From Gigantopelta aegis (taxonomy: Eukaryota; Mollusca; Gastropoda; Neomphalida; Peltospiridae): a stretch of 64,000 nt of DNA. A program made the translations under genes and the position numbers. Below, piece by piece: positions 26,826-39,018 of this stretch. Each line of letters starts with the position of its first letter. Position 1 is the first letter of the stretch. The stretch spans positions 75,734,218-75,798,217 of the forward strand of contig NC_054706.1 in the NCBI RefSeq assembly GCF_016097555.1, written 5' to 3'. Below the pieces are notes generated by a model. That model saw nothing but the letters and a program-made list of their open reading frames with translations. It had not been told where the DNA came from and searched no databases.

Positions 26826-29800
26826 ATGAAGACAGCGGGTGTTTACTGTTTAACAGTTTTCCTTACTTGTTTGTCGATAGCTACTGGCACAGGTAAGTTA
26901 TTTAGTTCATTAATTTGCCAATATTGAATTAGATACTGCACTATCAGATACCCATGAGCACTCTCGACATATCCTCTGTAGGGTGTAACGGTTATTCAGA
27001 AGGTCAATGTATAGGTTGCATGGAATTTACGATCTACTATTATTGAAGAATATCTAGATTTTGGCATTAAATCATTGGATCTTTGCGATTGTTCGCAGCT
27101 CTTACGCGTGTACAAGAAATTGTGCTGTTGGTATGTATAGATGTTGTGCGTACTGAAGGGTCGTTAGACATTCATCATTTCATTCTACCCAACTCAAAAC
27201 GAGTTTATTCTTTTGTACAGCTACCACGTTGATCGATGCTATAAATTGAACTTCACAATTAGGCCTACAGACCGAAACCAAATACAGAATCACAATTAAC
27301 CTACACGGTTTAATTTCTTCATTGTACGATGAACTAAACTCATGCTGTTTATATAAGTTTTGTTTTCTTTTGCTTGTATGACTCCATTCAATACAATGCT
27401 AGATCATTCTTTCAGAGACAGGGTGGGACCTAGCTCATGTAATGCTAGATCATTCTTTCAGAGACCGGGTGGGATCTAGCGCATGTAATGCTAGATCATT
27501 CTTTCAGAGACAGGGTGGGATCTAGCTCATGCAATGCTAGATCATTCTTTCAGAGACAGGGTGGGATCCAGCTCATGCAATGCTAGATCATTCTTTCAGA
27601 GACAGGGTGGGATCTAGCTCATGCAATGTTAGATCATTCTTTCAGAATCAGGGTGGGATCTAGCGCATGAAATGCTAGATCATTCTTTCAGAGACAGGGT
27701 GGTGTGTAGCTCATGCAATGCTAGATCATTCTTCCAGAGACAGGGTGGTGTGTAGCTCATGCAATGCTAGATCATTCTTCCAGAGACAGGGTGGTGTGTA
27801 GCTCATGCAATGCTAGATCATTCTTCCAGAGACAGGGTGGGATCTAGCTCATGCAATGCTAGATCATTCTTCCAGAGACAGTGTGGGATCTAGCTCATGC
27901 AATGCTAGATCATTCTTCCAGAGACAGGGTGGGATCTAGCGCATGCAATGCTAGATCATTCTTCCAGAGACAGGGTGGTGTGTAGCGCATGCAATGCTAG
28001 ATCATTGTTTCAGAGACAGGGTGGGATCTAGCTCATGCAATGCTAGATCATTGTTTCAGAGACAGGGTGGGATCTAGGTCATGCAATGCTAGATCATTGT
28101 TTCAGAGACAGCTTGGGATCTAGGTCATGCAATGCTAGATCATTGTTTCAGAGACAGGGTGGGATCTAGCGCATACAATGCTAGCTCATTGTTTCAGAGA
28201 CAGGGTGGGATCTAGCGCATACAATGCTAGATCATTCTTTCAGAGACAGGGTGGGATCTAGCGCATGCAATGCTAGATCATTCTTTCAGAGACAGGGTGG
28301 GATCTAGCTCATGCAATGCTAGATCATTCTTTCAGAGACAGGGTGGGATCTAGCTCATATAATGCTAGATCATTCTTTCAGAGACAGGGTGGGATCTAGC
28401 TCATGCAATGCTAGATCATTCTTTCAGAGACAGGGTGGGATCTAGCTCATACAATTCTAGATCATGCTTTCAGACAGGGTGGGATCTAGCTCATGCAATG
28501 TTAGATCATTCTTTCAGAGACAGGGTGGGATCTAGCTCATACAATGCTAGATCATTCTTTCAGAGACGGGGTGGGATCTAGCTCATACAATGCTAGATCA
28601 TGCTTTCAGACAGGGTGGGATCTAGCTCATGCAATGTTAGATCATTCTTTCAGAGACAGGGTGGGATCTAGCTCATACAATGCTAGATCATTCTTTCAGA
28701 GACGGGGTGGGATCTAGCGCATACAATGCTAGATCATTCTTTCAGAGACGGTGGTGTGTAGCGCATATAATGCTAGATCATTCTTTCAGAGACAGGGTGG
28801 GATCTAGCTCATACAATGCTAGATCATTCTTTCAGAGACAGGGTGGGATCTAGCTCATGCAATGCTAGATCATTCTTTCAGAGACAGGGTGGGATCTAGC
28901 TCATACAATGCTAGATCATTCTTTCAGAGACGGTGGTGTGTAGCGCATATAATGCTAGATCATTCTTTCAGAGACAGGGTGGGATCTAGCTCATACAATG
29001 CTAGATCATTCTTTCAGAGACAGGGTGGGATCTAGCTCATGCAATGCTAGATCATTCTTTCAGAGACAGGGTGGGATCTAGCTCATGCAATGCTAGATCA
29101 TTCTTTCAGAGACAGGGTGGGATCTAGCTCATGCAATGCTAGATCATTCTTTCAGAGACAGGGTGGGATCTAGCTCATACAATGCTAGATCATTCTTTCA
29201 GAGACAGGGTGGGATCTAGATTATACAATGCTAGATCATTCTTTCAGAGACAGGGTGGGATCTAGCGCATGCAATGCTAGATCATTCTTTCAGAGACAGG
29301 GTGGGATCTAGCTCATGCAATGCTAGATCATTCTTTCAGAGACAGGGTGGGATCTAGCTCATATAATGCTAGATCATTCTTTCAGAGACAGGGTGGGATC
29401 TAGCTCATGCAATGCTAGATCATTCTTTCAGAGACAGGGTGGGATCTAGCTCATACAATGCTAGATCATGCTTTCACACAGGGTGGGATCTAGCTCATGC
29501 AATGTTAGATCATTCTTTCAGAGACAGGGTGGGATCTAGCTCATACAATGCTAGATCATTCTTTCAGAGACGGGGTGGGATCTAGCTCATACAATGCTAG
29601 ATCATGCTTTCAGACAGGGTGGGATCTAGCTCATGCAATGTTAGATCATTCTTTCAGAGACAGGGTGGGATCTAGCTCATACAATGCTAGATCATTCTTT
29701 CAGAGACGGGGTGGGATCTAGCGCATACAATGCTAGATCATTCTTTCAGAGACGGTGGTGTGTAGCGCATATAATGCTAGATCATTCTTTCAGAGACAGG

Positions 29801-32800
29801 GTGGGATCTAGCTCATACAATGCTAGATTATTCTTTCAGAGACAGGGTGGGATCTAGCTCATGCAATGCTAGATCATTCTTTCAGAGACAGGGTGGGATC
29901 TAGCTCATACAATGCTAGATCATTCTTTCAGAGACGGTGGTGTGTAGCGCATATAATGCTAGATCATTCTTTCAGAGACAGGGTGGGATCTAGCTCATGC
30001 AATGCTAGATCATTCTTTCAGAGACAGGGTGGGATCTAGCTCATGCAATGCTAGATCATTCTTTCAGAGACAGGGTGGGATCTAGCTCATGCCATGCTAG
30101 ATCATTCTTTCAGAGACAGGGTGGGATCTAGCTCATACAATGCTAGATCATGCTTTCACACAGGGTGGGATCTAGCTCATGCAATGCTAGATGATTCTTT
30201 CAGAGACAGGGTGGGATCTAGCTCATGCAATGCTAGATCATTCTTTCAGAGACAGGGTGGGATCTAGCTCATGCAATGCTAGATCATTCTTTCAGAGACA
30301 GGGTGGGATCTAGCTCATACAATGCTAGATCATTCTTTCAGAGACAGGGTGGGATCTAGCTCATGCAATGCTAGATCATTCTTTCAGAGACAGGGTGGGA
30401 TCTAGCTCATACAATGCTAGATCATTCTTTCAGAGACGGTGGTGTGTAGCGCATATAATGCTAGATCATTCTTTCAGAGACAGGGTGGGATCTAGCTCAT
30501 GCAATGCTAGATCATTCTTTCAGAGACAGGGTGGGATCTAGCTCATGCAATGCTAGATCATTCTTTCAGAGACAGGGTGGGATCTAGCTCATGCAATGCT
30601 AGATCATTCTTTCATTCTAGCTCATCAATGCTAGATCATTCTTTCAGAGACAGGGTGGGATCTAGGCTAGATCTAGCTCATACAATGCTAGATCATTCTT
30701 TCAGAGACAGGGTGGGATCTAGCTCATGCAATGCTAGATCATTCTTTCAGAGACAGGGTGGGATCTAGCTCATGCAATGCTAGATCATTCTTTCAGAGAC
30801 AGGGTGGGATCTAGCTCATGCTAGCTCATGCAATGCTAGATCATTCTTTCAGAGACAGGGTGGGATCTAGCTCATACAATGCTAGATCATTCTTTCACAC
30901 AGGGTGGGATCTAGCTCATGCAATGCTAGATCATGTTAGATCATTCTTTCAGAGACAGGGTGGGATCTAGCTCATACAATGCTAGATCATTCTTTCAGAG
31001 ACGGGGTGGGATCTAGCTCATACAATGCTAGATCATGCTTTCAGACAGGGTGGGATCTAGCTCATGCAATGTTAGATCATTCTTTCAGAGACAGGGTGGG
31101 ATCTAGCTCATACAATGCTAGATCATTCTTTCAGAGACGGGGTGGGATCTAGCGCATACAATGCTAGATCATTCTTTCAGAGACGGTGGTGTGTAGCGCA
31201 TATAATGCTAGATCATTCTTTCAGAGACAGGGTGGGATCTAGCTCATACAATGCTAGATCATTCTTTCAGAGACAGGGTGGGATCTAGCTCATGCAATGC
31301 TAGATCATTCTTTCAGAGACAGGGTGGGATCTAGCTCATACAATGCTAGATCATTCTTTCAGAGACGGTGGTGTGTAGCGCATATAATGCTAGATCATTC
31401 TTTCAGAGACAGGGTGGGATCTAGCTCATACAATGCTAGATCATTCTTTCAGAGACAGGGTGGGATCTAGCTCATGCAATGCTAGATCATTCTTTCAGAG
31501 ACAGGGTGGGATCTAGCTCATGCAATGCTAGATCATTCTTTCAGAGACAGGGTGGGATCTAGCTCATGCAATGCTAGATCATTCTTTCAGAGACAGGGTG
31601 GGATCTAGCTCATGCAATGCTAGATCATTCTTTCAGAGACAGGGTGGGATCTAGATTATACAATGCTAGATCATTCTTTCAGAGACAGGGTGGGATCTAG
31701 CTCATGCAATGCTAGATCATTCTTTCAGAGACAGGGTGGGATCTAGCTCATATAATGCTAGATCATTCTTTCACAGACAGGGTGGGATCTAGCTCATATA
31801 ATGCTAGATCATTCTTTCAGAGACAGGGTGGGATCTAGCGCAGTAGGTAAGCGCTCGGCCCAGGTGCTTCGGTTGCAGGATCGAACTCTCACAGTGGATC
31901 CACTGACTGGTATATGAAAGGAGTGTTGTGTGCGTGCTGTTTTCTGTGGGAGAGTGCATATAAAAGATTCTTTACTGCTTACGGAATGTTTTTATTTTTT
32001 AGCGGATTTCCTCTCTAAATTTAAATGTCAGAATTACCAAATGTACTAGAGCAGCACGCGAGGTCTAAATTATAGGGCGAAGTCACTTCTCTGTGAGACT
32101 AGAGTCGTGTGGTGTCGTTAACCAAAACAAACTATTTCAGAAACAGAAGAAGATTCCAAAGAAGCCGGCGACAGCAGAAGATGGAACCTTCATCGTCTTT
32201 ACCAATACCGTCCTCACTACAGCCAACAACATTATACGTGGTTACAGCAGTGGCTGCACAACTGGCAACGACACTACGGCGCCGTGGCTCAGCACCATAT
32301 TCCAATATGGCATCCTGTGGGCACCAGGCCTAGGCCAGTGAGACCGATACCAACTGAAGGACGAGCACGAGAGGAGCCCCTGGATTTCGCCCACTTCATC
32401 GCCAAATGGCAGGGCGAGGTGGAGACTTGTGGACAGCAGCAAATCCAGCCGCATCTGAGGGGATTACGGATTGTGGGAGGATTGTCTGCAACTCGCGGTA
32501 GTTGGCCGTGGATGGTAAAGTCTGTTGTTAGATATAGGAACCGTAACGTAATTCCATTAGTCTTACATAAGATTGACAAAGATGTGTAAAGCATTGATTA
32601 TCACTTTTTGAGATGGATCTCTTTTTCGATACCGGTGTTTACCGCCCCTCCCACACTCCACCTCCCAACCCCGCCGTTTCCTGGGTGTAATGAAAAATAT
32701 AATTAAACTTAAATATAGTTGTTGTTTTAAAGGCATACTGTCACAGATTTAAGGACCTTATTTCTCTAAATAAAAATTACATTAATTGTTGGAAACCAAA

Positions 32801-35800
32801 TCTAGCTATCGCATCACCGTAACTGAACTATGATGGAGTGAAATCCATGCCAACCCTCTCGGCAATTTTAGTTTTTGAATTATGGACCATTGCCATAATT
32901 CAATTATTTTTACAAAATATCATTAATAAATGGAGTATGGTGGTTATGAAGATGGTTGAATAAAGTACATTTTTCGATACCGGTGTTTACCGCCCCTCCC
33001 GCACTCTGACTCCCCACCCCGCCGTTTCCTGGGTGTAATGAAAAATATAATTAAACTTAAATATAGTATTCGGTCTGAAAATGGTATTCGAATATTCGAT
33101 GGAAATGACGAACGAATATTCGAATACTAACAAAGAATTGACTCGAGAAACTAACGCATTTAGATTAATATATGTATGTATATGTATTTACTCTCATTTA
33201 GAGAGTCATTTCCTCAAAGAAAACGCATTATCCCTCTCATTTAGAGTCATTTCCTCAAAGAAACCGCATCATCCATCTCATTTAGAGTCATTTCCTTAAA
33301 AAACCCGCATTATCCCTCTCATTTAGAGTCATTTCCTCAAAGAAAACGCATTATCCATCCCATTTAGAGAGTCATTTCCTCAAAGAAAAAACATTATCCC
33401 TCTCATTTAGAGTCATTTCCTCAAAGAAAGCGCTTTATCCCTCTCATTTAGAGTCATTTCCTCAAAGAAACCACATTATCCCTGTCATTTCCTCAAAGAA
33501 ACCGCTTTATCCATCTCATTTAGAGTCATTTCCTCAAAGAAACCGCATTATCCATCTCATTTAGAGTCATTTCCTTAAAGAAACCGCATTATCCCTCTCA
33601 TTTAGAGTCATTTCCTCAAAGAAAACGCATTATCCATCCCATTTAGAGAGTCATTTCCTCAAAGAAACCGCATTATCCCTCTCATTTAGAGTCATTTCCT
33701 CAAAGAAACCGCTTTATCCATCCCATTTAGAGAGTCATTTCCTCAAAGAAACCGCATTATCCATCTCATTTAGAGAGTCATTTCCTCAAAGAAACCGCAT
33801 TATCCGTCTCATTTAGAGTCATTTCCTCAAAGAAACCGCATTATCCCTCTCATTTAGAGTCATTTCCTCAAAGAAACCGCTTTATCCCTCTCATTTAGAG
33901 TCATTTCCTCAAAGAAACCGCTTTATCCATCTCATTTAGAAAGAAAGAAAGAAAGAAAGAAATGTTTTATTTAACGACGCACTCAACACATTTTATTTAC
34001 GGTTATATGGCGTCAGACATATGGTTAAGAACCACACAGATTTTGAGAGGAAACCCGCTGTCGCCACTACATGGGCTACTCTTTCCGATTAGCAGCAAGG
34101 GATCTTTTATTTGCGCTTCCCACAGGCAGGATAGCACAAACCATGGCCTTTGTTGAACCAGTTATGGATCACTGGTCGGTGCAAATGGTTTACACCTACT
34201 CATTGAGCCTTGCGGAGCACTCACTCAGGGTTTGGAGTCGGTATCTGGATTAAAAATCCCATGCCTCGACTGGGATCCGAACCCAGTACCTACCAGCCTG
34301 TAGACCGATGGCCTAACCACGACGCCACCGAGGCCGGTCCATCTCATTTAGAGTCATTTCCTCAAAGAAACCGCATTATCCATCTCATTTAGAGTCATGT
34401 CCTCAGATGACCTGAACTCCCCCTCCCCCAGTAATTCGAAGACTTGAAAATACTATTCGAATAGCAAATTAACGAGCGAACATTTGAATATTCGGACCGA
34501 ACACTGCTTAAATTGGAATAAATACTAGTATGTTTCATCGTATGTTGTTGTTTTAAAGGCATACTGTCACAGATTTAAGGACCTTATTTCTCTAAATAAA
34601 AATTACATTAATTGTTGGAAACCAAATCTAGCTATCGCATCACCGTAACTGAACTATGATGGAGTGAAATCCATGCCAACCCTCTCGGCAATTTTAGTTT
34701 TTGAATTATGGACCATTGCCATAATTCAATTATTTTTACAAAATATCATTAATAAATGGAGTATGGTGGTTATGAAGATGGTTGAATAAAGTACATTTAG
34801 GGACAAATCAAATTATTTTTGTTCAGGTAATACTTTGTTAGGCCATTAAATAGATCAGTGATCTGTGACAATATGCCTTTAATAAGCTGTTAGTTTCAAG
34901 TATGGTACACACTTCATATGTAATAAGCATGTACTTGTATTTCAGGTATCTCTCAAGTACAAGCCATTTAAACAACACTGGTGTGGAGGTCAACTCATCT
35001 CAAACCAGTGGGTACTCACTGCTGCTCACTGCCTCTATGCGTGAGTACCACTGTTTATACATTCACATACTATTTTATACAATGTGAACGACAAAACCGA
35101 AATACGTGATAAGGGCCGTATCTCTGCACAGTACAGAGTCGAGTGGGCATCTGGCAAACTAGTGGTTGATTCCATGAATCTAGTGTCTCATCTATAGGAC
35201 AGCCATTCCCTAGGAGATCCTTTAAAGGAGATTCCATACCTCTGGCACCGCCACAAAGTCTCCCACCCCCAGACTTAGTTTACTAACTGGGAATTAGCAC
35301 CGGACAGATTTCATTAGAATAAGTACAGCTGTGATAACATGAATCACTGTCATAACAGTGATTATACCAGGTGTTCGCAAAAGGTGAGCATATCCTGCCC
35401 GACCGGTGGTACACGTCATGAGTACTGTCACCACAACTGTCAAGTCCACCACGTTGTCTAAAACGATGAAAAAAAAAGTGCAAGTTCACCAGAGATAAAA
35501 ACGTATGCACAAGTTCAAAATATGGAATAGCATCGACCATTATTCTTGTAAGTGATGCATCGTATTTAATAGGTATAGCCTCCTAATGTTTTGAATGCCC
35601 TCAGGGGTCCCTGGACATTATAACCCTGATGGAACAATTAATCTGTAATCTTGCTATTATTGAATGATATATTAATATAACAGAAAGTAAAGTTAAAGCC
35701 AGATTCCTTTGTTTCGATTTAACCAGATTGGATAGAAATTATGATTCATATGCTTAGAAAAACAGATCGGCGAGTAGTGGAGCAGTTGGTGCCCATGAAG

Positions 35801-38284
35801 AGTCCTATTCCCTGTCTTTGTTTCATATCCCCAAATTTCAAATATACGTTGTCAATGAGGAAGTTCAGCGTATCACATACATGTATACTATGTATGGATT
35901 CACGCTCTGCCTTTATGGATTGTCCAGATCCGTGCACGATAGTTATACCTTTTCCTTACACACCCGTTGGTGAAAACATCACTGAATATTTTTAACAGTA
36001 CATACTTGTTTACACATGTCCGTGTGTTAACAATTTCAAGACATACGACTGGCTGCTCCTAGGTGATGACCAGGTCGCCAATGCCATACATCCAATGAAA
36101 AAAAAAAACTCAGCACGATCGAAATCGCTTACACTGTGGCGTAAAGTTAACAAGGGCTGTAAATAACTTTTAGTCGAAAAAGATGTTAAAATTTGCTTAA
36201 AACATTGTTTTTTTTTTTTTAGGATATGCAAGAAATAAAATAATACATTCGTGTCCGTTAGATACCATTTATCTTACAATTTGTTGTTTAAAAAACATAT
36301 TAAAGTCGCTTTCGCTCGTTAGATAGATTTTAAAACAACTCGTAAGATAAATGGTATCTAACGGCCACTCATGTATTATTCTCTGTCTTCGCTCACCATA
36401 TTTTGTAACAAATGCCCCATTGATTAAGGAATGAAGTTTTTCCGTAAGCTTGTCGTAGTGGATTGTTGTGTGTAATATTGAAAAATAAAATGTTTTGATA
36501 TTAGTGAATTTATTTTGATCTGGAAAAGACTGTCCAGTTGCTAATGTGAGCGCTCTTACAACTCGATTTTCGACGTATACGTCTACGACCGACTAGTTGT
36601 TAATCTGAGCGCTCTTACAACTCGATTTTCGTCGTATACGTCTACGACCGACTAGTTGTTAATCTGAGCGCTCTTACAACTCGATTTTCGTCGTATACGT
36701 CTACGACCGACTAGTTGTTAATCTGAGCGCTCTTACAACTCGATTTTCGTCGTATACGTCTACGACCGACTAGTTGTTAATCTGAGCGCTCTTACAACTC
36801 GATTTTCGTCGTATACGTCTACGACCGACTAGTTGCTAATCTGAGCGCTCTTACAACTCGATTTTCGTCGTATACGTCTACAACCGACTAGTTGCTAATC
36901 TAAGAGCACCCATCGTGTCGGAAGTTGGGGAAATTACAACGCAACCGTCAAGTCGGCCAACTTCGTCTAACAGTTAACAGTTGTAGACAAACAGTAGGGC
37001 CGTAAATAGGTTTCATTTGGAACAAAGACGTTTAAAATTATTTCAAGCCACTTTTTCTCTTCTTTTTGGGGGGTTTGTTTTAGAATATGTAAGAAATTGA
37101 ATAGGCTACTACATCCGTGTCAGTTAGATACCTTTTATTTTACAGCTTGTTTGAAAATTTATCACTCACTTTCGCTCGTCAAATACGTTTTGAAACAATT
37201 CGTTGTAAGATAAATGGTATCTAACGACCGCTCATGTAGTATTCTATATATCACTCCATCCATTCCAGTGACGATAGAACTATCCGTGTCTAACCATATT
37301 TTCCCCAATCATATGCAAATGGACATAACTGCTCGTAGTTTATGCTACATAATATAGAACTTAATAGTATACTACTAGTATGCGGATATGAAGAAAACGC
37401 CGTCCAGACCCCGTCCCCCAAGTAAAGTGCCAACACGCATATTTATAGGCCCAATTTTAATGCAATCGAACTGAACTTTTCATTTTTGTTGCAGTGTCCC
37501 GCATCCTAAGTTAGATATTGCCAGGGAGTGGACCATAGAACTGGGCAGATACAACATATCAGCACCAACGGAAGCAACAGAACAATCGTTTGACATAGCC
37601 AGTATGTATCTTCACTCGGAATTTCAGCTAGAAAAGGTAATAAGCATGTACTTATATTCCAGGTATCTCTCAAATATAAGCCATTTTTTCTTAAGTATAA
37701 GCGAAGGAAGGAAGGAAATGTTTTATTTAACGACGCATTCAACACATTTTATTTACGGTCATATGGCGTCAGACATATGGTTAAGGACCAAACATATTGA
37801 GAGAGGAAACCCGCTGTCGCCACTTCATGGGCTACTCTTTTCGATAAGCAGCAAGGGATCTTTTATATGCAGAATCCCACAGACAGGGTGGCACATACCA
37901 CGGCCTTTGATATACCAGTCGTGGTGCACTGGCTGGAACGAGAAATAGCTCAATGGACCCACCGACGGGGATCGACCCCACACCGACCGCGCATCGAGCG
38001 AGCGCTGTACCACTGGGCTACGTGCCGCCCCTTTAAGTATAAGCGAGTTTTATTTTTGAAATTTATTTTTGTTTAAAATAAAAGCTGCGAAGTGATACAA
38101 AATGTAAAGAGGAATTACACATTCTGTATTAGTTATGTTTAAATACCGTTAATCTAGTACACGGGATTTGTATTTTCCGAATCAAACGTCTATACTACAA
38201 GCCCCCCCCCCCCTCCAAACCCCCCCCCCCCAAACAACACCCTCCAAAAACAACAACAACAATAACAACAACCCCCCCCCCCCC

Positions 38285-38318
<34 letters not shown>

Positions 38319-38955
38319 CACCTTTATATGTAAGGGAGGGTATATTCAGATTCAACACAAAATACAAAGATGTGATTTTTCAACCTTTTATCTGATTTAG
38401 GTTTTTATCAGCAGACAATTTTAGACTACTGGGGGAAAAGGACCATTTTTTACTACATGTATGGTATAGAGTTTTGAGTTTTAAAAGAGCATTTGAACAT
38501 TTAATTGAGTCTCAGACCGCTAACAATAGGCTATCTGTTATAGCTTTTGAATCCAAAACCCAACGAAGTTCCATCTGACAATGACCTTGCCTTGATCAAA
38601 CTGGACCGACCCGTAGAACTGAACAAGTGGGTGACGCCCGTGTGTCTACCCACCAACGACATGGAGCCGACAGCTAGGGAGCGATGCGTCATCTTGGGAT
38701 GGGGAGCCACCTACAGTGAGTAGCCTACACCAGGAGCGAATTCTGCCCCTATTTTTGGTCAAATAATATACTAGTGTACTGACACACAATGAAAACGCAA
38801 AAACTACTTTTCATTGCAAATAACGACAAACTATTAATGAATTGATGGATAATGTAATATGACATTAATGACTGGTATTCATGAGATACATTCACATGGA
38901 AACATGGCCAGTTATTATCAGTAATCGAGTTGCATTCGTAATCGAAAAGTTCAAC

Positions 38956-39018
<63 letters not shown>

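Larger units (their letters stand above)
33067..34510. mobile_element. Possible transposon with TATTCGAA-rich ends carrying a tandem array
   Basis: Left end GTATTCGGTCTGAAAATGG, with CGAATATTCG repeats; right end CGAATAGCAAATTAACGAGCG and ATATTCGGACCGAACAC as a rough inverted match. Inside are the 41-bp array and a SINE. End structure is weak, so the exact limits are uncertain. Confidence 0.45.

Noticed and set aside
35741-35995. 84-codon open frame in protease intron 3
   Set aside because: No recognisable motif, and similar frames occur on the opposite strand over the same bases.
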